Assembly (NCBI RefSeq): GCF_024721315.2
Contig: NZ_JANFAK020000008.1
Span: 42,834-106,833, forward strand
Length of the DNA stretch: 64,000 nt
DNA from: Streptomyces sp. Isolate_45
GTDB lineage: Bacteria; Actinomycetota; Actinomycetes; Streptomycetales; Streptomycetaceae
Direction: 5' to 3'
The notes beneath the pieces were generated by a model. The model did not search any database. It was not told the DNA's origin and was given only the letters and a program-made list of their open reading frames with translations. Shown piece after piece: positions 54,801 to 61,105 of this stretch (position 1 is the first letter of the stretch; every line of letters begins with the position of its first letter). The translations under genes were made by a program, and so were the position numbers.

Positions 54801-57800
54801 CGATCTCGACACCGGTCATCCGGGCGCTGTCTGGGGCGGTGCCGAAGGTGACCCCGGCGCCGGAGCCGGGCTCCAGGACCTCCCCGCCGTCGAACCCGAG
54901 GTCGGCCAGGGCCTGCCACAGGGCGGCGGTGACCTCGGGCGGGGTGTAGTGGGCGGAGAGCGTGGAGGCTGCGGCCGCGCGCCACTCGGCGCCGTCAAGG
55001 AGTTCGCGCAGCGGGTCGCGGACGTCAGAGAGCGCCTCCCAGCGGGCGGCGGCCGCGGCGTAGCCGCCTTCCCGCTCGCCACCCGGGCCGTAGGCCGGGT
55101 CGTCCTGCTGGGGGCGGGCGGCGAAGACGTCGGGCACCGAGCCCCACCCCGACCAGCGGGCCAGGATCTGCTGCTCTTCGGCGGTGGCCGGACGCTCTGC
55201 GGCCTGCACCTGCTTGAGCGTGCGAACGGCTGCCAGGTTCGCGTGGGCCTTGGCCCGCTCCCCCGCCGGCGCCAGGTCTTCCTGCGAGGTCGGGCGGAAG
55301 CGTACCGCTACCGGGGCAGCTCCGCGTCCCGGCTCTCCTCCTCCGGCTCCACCAGCACGATCTCCCGAAGGGCCTGTTCCTTCGCCATCTGCTGCGCGGC
55401 CTTCAGCTTCCCGGCCCGCCGCTCGTGATCCGTCTCCTGCATCGCTTCGCCCATCCGCTGCTGCGTCAGCTCCGCGATCCTCTCCTGCACCGCGGCCGCC
55501 AACTCCGCGAAGAACTCCTCCGGGTCCGGCATCTGCGCCAGTTCCCGGGGCCGGTACGTCGTCCAGTGACGTCGGGCCATCTGCTCGTACTCGCTCACCG
55601 TCTGCCTCCCCGTCCTGCGGCGCCGGTGCGGCGGCCACGTCAGTCAGCGGCACGAGGCCGCGTGTCGTCATTGTCTCGCGAATGTCGTCCAGGCCCCGCA
55701 GGACGTTGGGGCGGGCCCGCTTGGCCCGCTCCTTCGTCTTGCGGTCCTCGGAGTCGAGCTCGTTGTCGAGCTCGGCGACCAGGCGGCGGCCCATCTGCTC
55801 CAGCACGGGCAGGGTCCGCTCCGGCAGATCCAGGATGTGCACCATGATCTTGTTGCTGTTCTCGTCCCACGACTGGGTGCGCGGGGAGTTGACCATCCGG
55901 TCCAGCAGGTACTTCTCCGACTCATTGGCCCCCGTGTACTTGCTGTTGCGGGTGATCAGGTGCTCCACGAGGGAGGGCGGCAGCTCGACATCGGCCACCG
56001 GCCCCCAGGTGCGGGTGTCGCGGGTATGGGGGGACGACTCGTACTGCGCGATGATCCAGGTCAGCGCCTCGGTGCGCCACGCGGTGTTCTCCTTCAGGCC
56101 GCGCCCGAGGTCGATCGAGGCCGTCCAGGACGGATAACCCGCGGTCAAATGCGCGTACCGGCGGCCGTCGATGAAGACGGTGACGTCGGGATCGTCGGGG
56201 GCCGCGTTGTAGGAGCGCGGCTCGGTCCGGATCCGGCCGTCCGCCTTGAGTAGCGCCTCGTACGCAACCGTGTCGCGCTTCTTCTGCTCGACCCGCAAGA
56301 CCTCAAGACGCGCCCCGTGCGCCTTCTCAACGCGCTGCTTCGAGGGGAAGTGGCCGGCGAACGCGGCGTCGTACAGCCGCTCGGAGCGCAGGGCCTCGAT
56401 CGCCTCGGTGAGCTCGATGTCGTCGAGCTCACCGGCCGGAGTCTGCCTGGGCTCCCAGGTCCTCAGGCTCCGGTCAGCGATCTCCACGCCGACCGCCCCG
56501 CGACGGGCCTCGAAGGCCTCGCGGGACGGGCCCGGGTAGGCGCCGTAGCGGCCCTTGGCCAGCGTCTCGCCCTCGGCGTGCAGGTCGTCGTCGCCCATCT
56601 GGAGAACCGGCAGCCGCGCTTCGAGTTCGGCGGCGAGACGGCGGCCGTACTCGGCCTCCAGCAGATCGGCGCGTTCCTGCTGGGCAGCGTTCACCGGGTC
56701 ACGCCCGTACGCCGGGGTCCGCAGGATCTGCGCGAGCTGCTCCCGCTCCGCAGTGAGCTCCTCCTCGCTCATGCCGTCCGGGTCGGCCCGGCCCTGGTAG
56801 GAGGCGACGATCCGCCTGCTGTGTTCCTCGTTCAGCGGGGCCAGCTGCTCGTCGAGACGGCGGCGTTTGGTGCCGCCCCACACGGCCGCGTCCCGCTCGC
56901 GCGTCAACCGCGCCCGCTCCGCGGCAAGCAGATCGTCCGTCAGGTCCCGCGGTTCCACCACCGGGGCGGGCTCCGGCGCCGGCACGGGAGCCGCAGCAGC
57001 AGCGGCCACACCCCCAGCGGCGGCCGCGGCCACGCCGACGGCGCCCGGGTTAGGGGTGATAGCGGGCGCGAAAATTCCGCGGAGCCGGTCCTCGTCAGCC
57101 CGGATCTCGACCGCCCGGCCCTCCTCGTACAGTGCCCGGGCCAGCCGGTCCACGCTCTGGGCCCGGGCCACCGGCCGTGTCGTACTCGCGGTCACATAGG
57201 CCTTGGCGTTCCCGCTCCACGTGAACCCGGCCGAGCGCATCAGCTTCTTCAGGTCCTGGTCGTACCGGTCGCTGCCGTGGACCATGGCACGGCCGGAGCT
57301 GTAGTGGATCCACAGCGGGTCACGGTCGGCGGGCTCCCGCTGCGCGATCAGGTGCTGCTGCACGGCGTGCTCGACGAAGTGGCGCTCCCACCTACCGGCC
57401 AGGCGGCGCCCGTCGCGGCTCTCGCCGATCCAGGCTTCCTTCTTCGTGTTCGCATCGAAGCGGCTCGTGCCGTGCGCGACCAGCAGGCCGCCGGGCGCGA
57501 AGACCCTCAGCTCACGGTCCACCTGGGCGTAGGTGTAGGTCTGCCCGTCGTCGGTCTCGTACGCGTCCGTCTCGGCCGGCGGCGGCTCCGCCGCCCACCG
57601 CTCCCCCGGCTCCACACCCCGGACCTGATCGAGCATCCCGCGCCCGTACGGCGACCGCAGCCGATCCGACAGGCCATCGCTGCCCCACTCGAAGGCCTCG
57701 CCACTCTCGGGGTCCCGCCAGGCATCGAGCGCCTCCGCGAGAGCCCGGGCCTGCGCGGCACCGGCGGTGGCCTCCGTCATCAGCACGGGCAGTGCGGTCC

Positions 57801-58035
57801 CGGCATGGAACACGCCCCACCGGTACTGATCAGGCACAGGAAGGGTGGTGCGCTGAACACTGGCAATGACGAGGGCTTCCCCGACCAGCTCCTCGTCGCG
57901 AGAGCGGTGGGCCCGGGAACGTGCGACAGCTCGGCGTTCCTCGGCTTCGGACTTCGTCTCCGTGATCCGGTAGGTGTCACCACCGCCGAACCAGTGCTCC
58001 CGCACTTCCCCCGGTGTCGCGAACCGCTCCCCCAT
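42871..58035 (-). CDS. Giant DarB-like methylase-helicase polyvalent protein
   Basis: 5054 residues from the ATG at 58035 with GGGGAGG upstream (frame open to 58104). Order, counted from 58104: an N-terminal domain (1-830); a low-complexity stretch (836-932) that overlaps another gene in a different frame; an N6-methylase with LEPGSGAG near 1078 and VGNVPF near 1138; an SF2 helicase with HEVGAGKT near 1755, VDEFHEYKN near 1915 and QRDGRIVRNGNQ near 2262; coiled coils; then long P/A-rich linkers with beta domains, including a 220-residue domain present twice (about 4128-4343 and 4435-4651); and a basic tail. DarB of phage P1 joins the same two enzymes and protects incoming DNA from restriction; a similar role on transfer is inferred. 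An AGGAGG site before the ATG at 47466 could start a separate C-terminal product. Confidence 0.75.
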   Translation of the reverse strand: MGERFATPGEVREHWFGGGDTYRITETKSEAEERRAVARSRAHRSRDEELVGEALVIASVQRTTLPVPDQYRWGVFHAGTALPVLMTEATAGAAQARALAEALDAWRDPESGEAFEWGSDGLSDRLRSPYGRGMLDQVRGVEPGERWAAEPPPAETDAYETDDGQTYTYAQVDRELRVFAPGGLLVAHGTSRFDANTKKEAWIGESRDGRRLAGRWERHFVEHAVQQHLIAQREPADRDPLWIHYSSGRAMVHGSDRYDQDLKKLMRSAGFTWSGNAKAYVTASTTRPVARAQSVDRLARALYEEGRAVEIRADEDRLRGIFAPAITPNPGAVGVAAAAAGGVAAAAAAPVPAPEPAPVVEPRDLTDDLLAAERARLTRERDAAVWGGTKRRRLDEQLAPLNEEHSRRIVASYQGRADPDGMSEEELTAEREQLAQILRTPAYGRDPVNAAQQERADLLEAEYGRRLAAELEARLPVLQMGDDDLHAEGETLAKGRYGAYPGPSREAFEARRGAVGVEIADRSLRTWEPRQTPAGELDDIELTEAIEALRSERLYDAAFAGHFPSKQRVEKAHGARLEVLRVEQKKRDTVAYEALLKADGRIRTEPRSYNAAPDDPDVTVFIDGRRYAHLTAGYPSWTASIDLGRGLKENTAWRTEALTWIIAQYESSPHTRDTRTWGPVADVELPPSLVEHLITRNSKYTGANESEKYLLDRMVNSPRTQSWDENSNKIMVHILDLPERTLPVLEQMGRRLVAELDNELDSEDRKTKERAKRARPNVLRGLDDIRETMTTRGLVPLTDVAAAPAPQDGEADGERVRADGPTSLDDVPAPGTGADAGPGGVLRGVGGRGAGEDRGADAAADGRSDAGDGSRAAGREAEGRAADGEGTGPSGDRAGGAGGGEPGRGAAPVAVRFRPTSQEDLAPAGERAKAHANLAAVRTLKQVQAAERPATAEEQQILARWSGWGSVPDVFAARPQQDDPAYGPGGEREGGYAAAAARWEALSDVRDPLRELLDGAEWRAAAASTLSAHYTPPEVTAALWQALADLGFDGGEVLEPGSGAGVTFGTAPDSARMTGVEIDPTSAAISRLLAPGVTVLNESFADTIAPDGSFDVTVGNVPFARLTLFDPKHNKARHRIHNHFLVKSAALTRPGGVVALITSRHTLDAERDAARRELFESADLLGAVRLPNKAFARSAGTDVVTDILILRRRTAEEMPGDAGWVTSTRRDLDGNTLPVSDYFTAHPEHVLGNLTSRMGAHGPEVAVDGDPEVGVALNTALRQITDKAVLDHRGYQPHPDGPHRPLLRLRPAAQVTDFTGRLSADADGQLWQANSNGDPIAIELPETEHAQLTALIALKDLVRGLNDLDRRATDTGLADAQRRQTKVAYQRYVGEYGALSRPRQQQNATVKADDGAEQKRLTGYGYFLNDPSAYEVLALEWWEADTETVHVSQLLDRAPATRRSVLGQHTDDPQQALTAVVAERGTVDLDHIAWMLQVEPAEARRLLARNVFTDPITGDLVHSPDYLSGDIRTKLAIAKQAARRDRTYETNVAELERVLPRELLPGQFAIRLGAAWIPDDMVQDFFRGYLGDAHLTIQHSGGGNWHILKGRNLAEEDELRHSAGGLGPLAMVSKVLNGGAMAGRPSDDEEAARAVRVKADAFRDAFEAWALDDSLRAARIAEVYNTRMNARAVRDFTGSAPSLAGLDPDFTPYDHQLAAAARMAHERCLVLAHEVGAGKTATMTIGMMAMRNTGQVDKPLVTVPNYLVEEWESTVRRLFPTARILALTSADLEDGKRDRMLEYIRANDFDLIITSHSLFDSIPLSPEFHEVYNNTEARLLREQIIHERKREGKSVSLKALEERAAQFEEELKARAGAVRTPGQVYLDDLGIDFFAVDEFHEYKNLAVRSKIPGARVKGSAKAQHLHGVLEWARMNKPTGPIGVVATGTVLSNAIGEIHGVGRMANPDLLRDIDAETFDAWASMYGKTVERMEMTTDGKGFKSVERFASFHNVPGLVRQLWHPLVDFKSAEELGLELPRLKGGEPELMLVPATADQLQRMQELGERYAAFHEGGVDKSVDNPLAINNDARVIAMDGRLIDADAEPGNKLVALADRIIATYEETKDNRYNYSATDDRPHPVPGALIGVFLNNGTPGGKNRGGFNAYQELKDLLIARGMPAEKVAFVHDAERADQRLKMAHQANHGGINVVIGSTMRMGKGVNWQNRMTSLFHVDPDWRPSDMAQRDGRIVRNGNQNKEVEIVWMATEGTFDSRMYGLLATKAKGFNQLYKARLDDMNDEMMEVEDASLPYEEAMAIISGNPYLIQQEDLRKELRTLDLDQRNRATQRAILGKRLNELRIDIENLSYDIPRRARALPLLEPVLGDDFHITLAGTQYTKHKDAAGPLMDLLTGVGQSLPADRDRTRDAKIGHLGGLDLIAVAYREDDGTVFVRLHLDVLPGIVQRSTLAELADLKGETVLGRLVKSITSAPERQTESEGNLATKRITRDKLLIERERLRGQVPGLGRVRERKSLVDNLVAAQATLNKISKPKKDEAASVTTSRHEATARRDDLQQRLDNLTAELAPEASTEAGSVLRDMDDVGPRLDPANYTPVQREAEAALLRAHLIVHGHNPEVAARLAALGGTTDLLLPEPAPELAPTPAPTPASGPQPTPERPQTPLEGLMAGFGDRVVLGHVGGPPKIEEAGSSGGGAPADEQAEQQLPDPESPAPEPAPAPAPDNSGTAEGDPEPDADPYGTADLFDTFGLPLPERGPAPDAPAPEESQEEAEGIPEGQMTLEEAGPQRGDDGRDRLTSTDGRLTFTLLNVPADAGVLPETVEAYHRRREEFAAVVAARNAQSAQSSEERDRELARWQRGYKAANGLELWKPVPALRLTRRTDAPGLTPAEYALGSWVTWQDTTSGTPVTGQVMSPGAAANTWFVSTGRTAVTGEYHVLARDGKKATGYSYSINGATTDLRPAAGPPAPAPFESLPAVDSIPARPVPSYADYVPKRGMAMVREPVTVLVGPDEVRGDEVVFPVTVDGIPFVVTAHPHEASGTLIHVLGVEVDGQLVARTVWSVESRASVVEAAVRIARTNRELADKPLYARGSNHRLDVAEDGVCARCNRQFDGDSGEQELYRVDGGEPTCAPHIASSLDVAVREVEELGLARRIRAARTAPEPQPDTAAAPAEEPPAPDPAPAPEEPRLVDRATVGPGDLVTIPLGVPGGGRLDREVSGAARISGILYPAYRDYRPRAVLLDSVIHDADGNELATGADTSVHALPAQVHLTPAGHRADLRPETRTAGQIRLGDLIADGGTRGEVVTEVHYASDPRGSSGFSSRDIAKGTVNGFSLRNREEVLVVPRERRRPQDVAEVFGRHQWPSEVAVQTRWTVASHADLDREANRLWPDGDGPQDELRALREAVAAIDTDASGRKAYRANAAAMTTAAAAAATLFDAVDDTIRYRGLGKPLHRLRQHLDVQIHRLHADVTYLTERAAAAPANPSTADEPTPPAPEKQRTQDQTAERTPGGEDMASRGASETEQLGLFGDPAQDPAEGPAEPTTATSSGAVPAETAAPLGLAGTGVEGNNAAPEPAEEAPVVVDVNTLAVSPRVRDGEPSSYEFTVTGPGLTVGEYEISHDAQGRGARGIMWQAWWHGVEPSGRWDVINIGFGKGRSAVLAAVTAHAAKADGDLAAGFTVARRMEYDAGLWLLPEVEESEAIQYHPDGSWTITAATGAPYTVRREWRGRTASGGLSPLLIEDQAGTLVASCTAVDSYMSAWEPMLDRLRLHATAVADEVQHATAVTLGGPGRDWVEAWCVCSWTERTDVATYADRTPAGEALAQAHHSETSTADAAPQPLAAVVAPTPDDATQTETAQAPPAAELPELDVVLLDVGVPPLDPAEPYSTDEEAQADIDRLGEAFARWDALPTVQRYYDTDRQQRPDGSGGPTNPVAQLSAAYQGAEQSLRNGPAGSPDDLVRQVRTVAVWSGALEAAAGEELAAPLGELSAAAHGLAARSQATIEAFAAEQTSPQPPPDLSAVAPDPTPAPAPTKAPDTEPAAEQSMDEVAPAAAVPAAPEGEEQTPLELPASEPLPEEVPAAQEGAVGDGAEFEDPPEPQRFSTSIPLDYEEHVLVLEGEDGGGYDRGELRREGQSIATVHRTFSGQWYARMQLDPPDITRAVDAPQTAAEQAAVMFSVFTSTPLGPPVVAAQGDDVQARLDQVRGELREFAAVHARSIETAARLISPGYAQSPLYVELAARLADVANSQGSGVRMMAADLGGVERAVNEWGAALPSSASSEIRSAMVFPLAHVLFDVRQLQTRLQATVETARQEPTSAAAAQQSVPAPDPEHAATPTSNQPPAPSLDLPEDPQMATPAPPTTPEGADTAPQTPQASPVAVTTIDEPLGAEPAEVREIDVEDPPAPRPFTEVYPLPDDPSYELHLSGLDGQAADTGELRRDGMAVAHLGLTAEGWWVARQSSDGMAADETSPAATPQEAAARGAVMYAVLAGAPYGAPPTAVDSTDPSTAADMMRQELSAAAKLHRGRIADAAGSLTPDYRQMPYFQAVDGWLARLGEAVGDQHGAVQMNAHLAAVERAANGWGSSLSDTSGDVERRTMAYPLAQLLHDTRWLQGRLQTTVDALRAAGATPQTADAAQAPQKPPVVEEKVAAQAEPSVPAIAPEGPTTGTPTPGPAHEGADTGAAVLPEPPTNPSAPVEQAAGTAEASDRPAESNRERGTEEPSEGPGEAAPADEQADAVVATQVAPGTELPLTVSAAGAADTPAPDPSVDLLAKFREVRRAVDAIVARGEGAALDADVRNDLITLQTLLGETVDDAPPVTSAGPEPADTTSATSEPAGDNPSEQPDPQQAAAAVNTALRHADEHAVSLQDLPEWQGIQTIRGAFGHLMSRLKIRAGEHFDRLMGDERVGSFVRDLSARVCDKIATLAVAGADWLRRDHEGGRNTNQPSAEALLRLGDAAHAFSTPQADKRKPGVIVDVPAMRKMGEALARPMPSARKVSASAARSRSKTGQRPTKKSPSAGTDQTAHLRRGGPDQPQSKKPQR
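55308..55598 (-). CDS. Out-of-frame gene nested in the giant ORF
   Basis: 96 residues from a GTG at 55598 with GGGGAGG 6 bp upstream, in the +1 frame relative to the giant ORF. Its third codon positions are about 90 percent G or C, whereas the giant frame over the same bases is near 45 percent and translates to glycine/alanine/arginine filler. The product is a helical, charged protein (MSEYEQMARRHWTTYRPREL start, DPEEFFAELAAAVQERIAEL, EEESRDAELPR end), resembling small proteins of actinobacterial plasmids and phages, function unknown. After its TAG the coding signature returns to the giant frame. Confidence 0.7.
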   Translation of the reverse strand: MSEYEQMARRHWTTYRPRELAQMPDPEEFFAELAAAVQERIAELTQQRMGEAMQETDHERRAGKLKAAQQMAKEQALREIVLVEPEEESRDAELPR

Positions 58036-58198
58036 GTGTGACCTCCCCGTTGCACCACACTCTCGGCGCGGCGCGGACGAGTGCGCGCGCCACCCCGTAT
58101 CCAAGGGACCCTACAGACCAAGGTCACCAACACCGCGAGTAATTACCCCCTCTGATCCCGGATCACCAACAGACACTTCCCGGCAGTTCTGATCGCTA

Positions 58199-58212
58199 GA
58201 AACAATTGTTTC
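58199..58212. promoter_or_regulatory. Candidate partition site upstream of parA
   Basis: GAAACAATTGTTTC, a 14-bp perfect palindrome followed by CAG, AT-rich against its background, 138 bp before parA. A 16-bp version, GGAAACAATTGTTTCC, also followed by AG, lies inside the ParB-like gene. The rest of 58036-58349 holds the divergent promoters of parA and the giant gene. Confidence 0.65.
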
Positions 58213-58349
58213 CAGGTCGTGCGACTCGGGCCGAACGAGACTACGAGCCTTCTTCGGGAGCGGTGCGCGCTCGTACCGCCATCATCTGGCAAGCTGTGCG
58301 CGATCCGAGTAGCCGCATCCGGCGGTGAAATCACGGAAGGCGCCAGAGA

Positions 58350-59132
58350 ATGACCGCAACCCTTGAATCGGCCGTCGACACGGCCGCCCGCACTGGCATG
58401 AGAACGGCGAAGGTAGTCGTCGTCATCCAGCAGAAGGGCGGGGCTGGAAAGTCCACCATCGCCGTAAACGTGGCCGCGTGTGCGGGTCGCTCAGCGGTGA
58501 TGTCGAACGCCGACGAAGCGACGGGTGCGCCCATCGTGGCGGCTGGCATCGACGTCCAGGGGACCCTGGAGAAGTGGTGTGCGGGCGTGCGCGAGGAGGC
58601 CCTCCCCTTCGACTACGTCGTCACCAAGAGCAAGCTCGGCATCCTGCCGGGGATCATCGCCGACCCCGACCGTCGTCGCATCATCATCGACACCCCGGGC
58701 TTCCTGGACATCGACCCCGACGCAGAATGGGGCGCGGACCCGCTCGGCGAGAGTCGCACGGCTGATGCCCTGCGCGAGGTGCTGGACGTGGCCGACCTGG
58801 CCATCGTCCCGATCACCCCGTCGAAGATCACGTGGGATGAGTGCGAGTTCACCATCGAGCGCATCCTCAAGCCGCGCGCCATCCCGTTCCTGGTCGTCAT
58901 CAACATGCACGACCCGGGCAAGGACAAGGGCGAGAAGCAGCTGAACAAGGTGAAGGCCTGGATCGACGAGCGGAACTATCCGAGGGTCGCCGACCCGATT
59001 CGGCGATACACCCTCCATGAGCACGCCTACGAGAACGGCACGCTGGTTACGGAGTACCGGATGAGCGGCACCGCTCTGAACGGCCGCGAGGACTTCATGC
59101 GCGTAGCCCTGACGATGGAGCAGATGCTCTGA
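58350..59132 (+). CDS. parA: ParA-family partition ATPase
   Basis: 260 residues. VVVIQQKGGAGKSTIAVNVA near residue 24 is the deviant Walker A (KGGxGKST) of ParA/MinD proteins, IIIDTPGFLDID near 110 the second motif, and PITPSKITWDE near 150 the switch region. It has no N-terminal helix-turn-helix, so it is a small type Ib-like ParA. The stop overlaps the next start (TGATG), so both partition genes are translated together. It should move plasmid copies apart in the spores or mycelium. Confidence 0.9.
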   Translation: MTATLESAVDTAARTGMRTAKVVVVIQQKGGAGKSTIAVNVAACAGRSAVMSNADEATGAPIVAAGIDVQGTLEKWCAGVREEALPFDYVVTKSKLGILPGIIADPDRRRIIIDTPGFLDIDPDAEWGADPLGESRTADALREVLDVADLAIVPITPSKITWDECEFTIERILKPRAIPFLVVINMHDPGKDKGEKQLNKVKAWIDERNYPRVADPIRRYTLHEHAYENGTLVTEYRMSGTALNGREDFMRVALTMEQML

Positions 59133-60007
59133 TGGGGAAGCCGATCACCATCAACGGGGCACCGGCAGCACCCGGGCGGCCCGATAACGCGGTTCAGCTG
59201 GCGCGCGCACTCGGAGCCTCTGACAAGCTGCCGACTAAGCAGCTCACCGACACACCGACACTCATCGCCCCGGAGCAAGACATGCTCCTCAAGTGCGAGA
59301 GCGCGATCGAGAACCTGAACCTGGCATTCTTCGCCGCCGGCAAGGCCCTTCAGGTGGTGCGCGACGCCAAGCTGTACCGCGGGCAGTTCGGCACCTTCGA
59401 GGAGTACACGCAGGAGCGGTGGGAGATCACACCGCAGTACGCGGGCAAATTGATCCGCACCTGGCGGGTGGCCGAGGCGCTTCACACGGCGAAGCCCGGC
59501 GGGGGACTGGAAACAATTGTTTCCAGAAAGCTGAGGTACGGGCAGGCCTGGGAGCTGGTCCCCGTGGTTGAGGAACACGGCGTGCAGGCGGCGGTCTACC
59601 TCTATCTGGCACTGATCAAGGTCAAGGGCGCCACGGTGACGGCGGCACACGTCCAGGGTGCGGTCCAAGCCCTCCCGAGGGAAGCCGCCGGGCACAAGGC
59701 CAGAACCGAGGATGCCGTGCTGGCGTACCTCGGGTCGCTGGAGGAGGACGGGAATCCCCCCGCGATCTCCGCGGACGCGGCGAAGGCGGTGAAGGCACTT
59801 GCCCGAGCTGCCAAGGCCTTCGACGCCACTACGATCCAGGCAGCGTTGGCGCACGACCCGGAACGCACTCGGCCAGCTCTGCGGTCTCTGATCGAAACAC
59901 TGGCTGCGGCGGGGGGCGTGGCAGTCTCCTTTACCGAAAGCCCGACTGCGGTTGAGGCGGCGGTCGGGCCCCCGACCGCTGAGGAAGAACAGACGCCAGC
60001 CCCGTAG
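59132..60007 (+). CDS. parB: ParB-like centromere-binding partner
   Basis: 291 residues from an ATG coupled to parA. It lacks the classic ParB nuclease-like N-terminus; residues 55-110 (LNLAFFAAGKALQVVRDAKLYRGQFGTFEEYTQERWEITPQYAGKLIRTWRVAEAL) resemble a DNA-binding helical domain of phage and plasmid proteins. Its role as ParA partner rests on position and coupling. The gene contains a copy of the candidate partition palindrome (59509-59524). Confidence 0.7.
   Translation: MGKPITINGAPAAPGRPDNAVQLARALGASDKLPTKQLTDTPTLIAPEQDMLLKCESAIENLNLAFFAAGKALQVVRDAKLYRGQFGTFEEYTQERWEITPQYAGKLIRTWRVAEALHTAKPGGGLETIVSRKLRYGQAWELVPVVEEHGVQAAVYLYLALIKVKGATVTAAHVQGAVQALPREAAGHKARTEDAVLAYLGSLEEDGNPPAISADAAKAVKALARAAKAFDATTIQAALAHDPERTRPALRSLIETLAAAGGVAVSFTESPTAVEAAVGPPTAEEEQTPAP
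59509..59524. promoter_or_regulatory. Second copy of the partition palindrome, inside the ParB-like gene
   Basis: GGAAACAATTGTTTCC is a 16-bp perfect palindrome sharing its central 14 bases and the following AG with the site at 58199. Chromosomal parS of Streptomyces has a related GTTTC...GAAAC form but inverted arms. Confidence 0.6.
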
Positions 60008-60014
60008 GTGCGAA

Positions 60015-60062
60015 ACACAAAAGGCGGGCCCCCATCCGTGGATGGGGGCCCGCCTTTTGTGT
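60015..60062. terminator. Bidirectional terminator between partition and transfer genes
   Basis: A perfect stem ACACAAAAGGCGGGCC... of 23 bp with a two-base loop; both strands give a T-rich flank (AAAA/TTTT), so it can end the parAB transcript and the leftward transfer transcript. Confidence 0.85.
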
Positions 60063-60075
60063 GTGTCGGGGGACG

Positions 60076-60534
60076 TCAGTACAGCGTCGCGAAGAGCGCG
60101 AGGCCCAGGAGGACCAGCGATGCGCCGGTGGCGTCGATGGCGATCTGGAGACCCCGGTACTTGCGCCTCGCGATCGAGGAGAGCTGCATGACGTGCTCGA
60201 CTCGATGGGTCGGCTTTTGAAGGTCCTGTATGACTTCCTCGGGGGTTGCGCTGGCCCAGTAGAGGTAGCTGCCGGGCAGGACCCGGCCGAGGCGGGGTCG
60301 TACGACGATGAGGACGACGAGCATCGCGAGGATCAGGCCGACCGCGCCGGCGGCGTTGAGGGCGGCGGCGACTCCCGACAGGGAGCGTCCGGGGATACTC
60401 GCCACGAGCACGGCCAGGGGGAGGCTGAAGGCAGTGAGGAGGACCGCGCTCTTGGCGTCGGTGCGGGAGATCTCGGCGAGCACGGTCGCGCTTGCAGCTT
60501 CCAGGCGCGGAGTGATGTCCGTCGGGTCGTTCAT
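60076..60534 (-). CDS. Pycsar-effector-like (DUF5706) membrane protein
   Basis: 152 residues from the ATG at 60534. Two hydrophobic segments follow a short N-terminal helix (about 27-50 and 60-82), then SYLYWASATPEEVIQDLQ and RRKYRGLQIAIDATG and a third segment at the end. The order and the AKSAVLLTAF motif match the PycTM/DUF5706 family, effectors that permeabilise the membrane on sensing cyclic nucleotide. No cyclase gene is nearby, so it may instead serve in conjugation or entry exclusion. It overlaps the upstream gene by 4 bp. Confidence 0.7.
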   Translation of the reverse strand: MNDPTDITPRLEAASATVLAEISRTDAKSAVLLTAFSLPLAVLVASIPGRSLSGVAAALNAAGAVGLILAMLVVLIVVRPRLGRVLPGSYLYWASATPEEVIQDLQKPTHRVEHVMQLSSIARRKYRGLQIAIDATGASLVLLGLALFATLY

Positions 60535-60881
60535 GCCGCAGCTCCCTTGCCGATGTCGAAGAGGTCGAGCTGACTCTCTTCGAGTTCGCGGTGCCGTCGG
60601 TCGGCGACGTGTTCCCGCTGGATCTTCAGGGCGCCCTTCAGGCAAGTGGGGCACCAGGGGCGGAGTTCGGAGAGGGGGGCGGCGGCGTTGGCCGCGTCGG
60701 TGGTATGCGGCGGGTATGGGGCTGCCGCCAGCCCGGTCCTGCCGTGGCGGTTGAGCTTGCTGGAGCCGCAGCGCTGACCGGCGTGCTCGCCGCAGATGCC
60801 CTCGCAGGCGCAGGTGCCGCCGTGGGCCTTGAGGACGAGGGATAAGACGGTCTCCGTCTCGGTGCTCGCGTTGGCAGTCAC
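60531..60881 (-). CDS. Small cysteine-rich hypothetical protein
   Basis: 116 residues from a GTG at 60881 that overlaps the upstream stop. CACEGICGEHAGQRC and CPTCLKGA supply six or more cysteines, so zinc binding is likely. The C-terminus is charged and helical. No family recognised; it is coupled on both sides. Confidence 0.65.
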   Translation of the reverse strand: MTANASTETETVLSLVLKAHGGTCACEGICGEHAGQRCGSSKLNRHGRTGLAAAPYPPHTTDAANAAAPLSELRPWCPTCLKGALKIQREHVADRRHRELEESQLDLFDIGKGAAA

Positions 60882-61078
60882 TGCTGTTCGTCCCCCTTGC
60901 GTACGGCGCGGAGCTGCTGGGCCTGTTCGGTGTCCTGCTCTTCCAGGAGTTCCAGGGCTTGGTCGATGCGCTGCTGGGCTTCCGAGTGCCAGCGGCGGTT
61001 GGTTTCGGCCCGGTCGTGGAGGGTCTGGATGGTGGTGTTGAGTTCACGGTTCTTGCGGGTGCTGGGGATGACGAACAT
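60878..61078 (-). CDS. Small coiled-coil protein
   Basis: 66 residues from an ATG at 61078. After a short start (FVIPSTRKNREL) the protein is one continuous charged helix (QTLHDRAETNRRWHSEAQQRIDQALELLEEQ). No family recognised; it is coupled to the following gene by a 4-bp overlap. Confidence 0.6.
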   Translation of the reverse strand: MFVIPSTRKNRELNTTIQTLHDRAETNRRWHSEAQQRIDQALELLEEQDTEQAQQLRAVRKGDEQQ

Positions 61079-61105
61079 GTCGGCCCTTCCGCGCGTGGGT
61101 GGGTG

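Noticed and set aside
49972..55428. Long plus-strand frames opposite the giant gene
   Set aside because: They are complementary shadows of a GC-rich gene, rich in V, G, A and without motifs.
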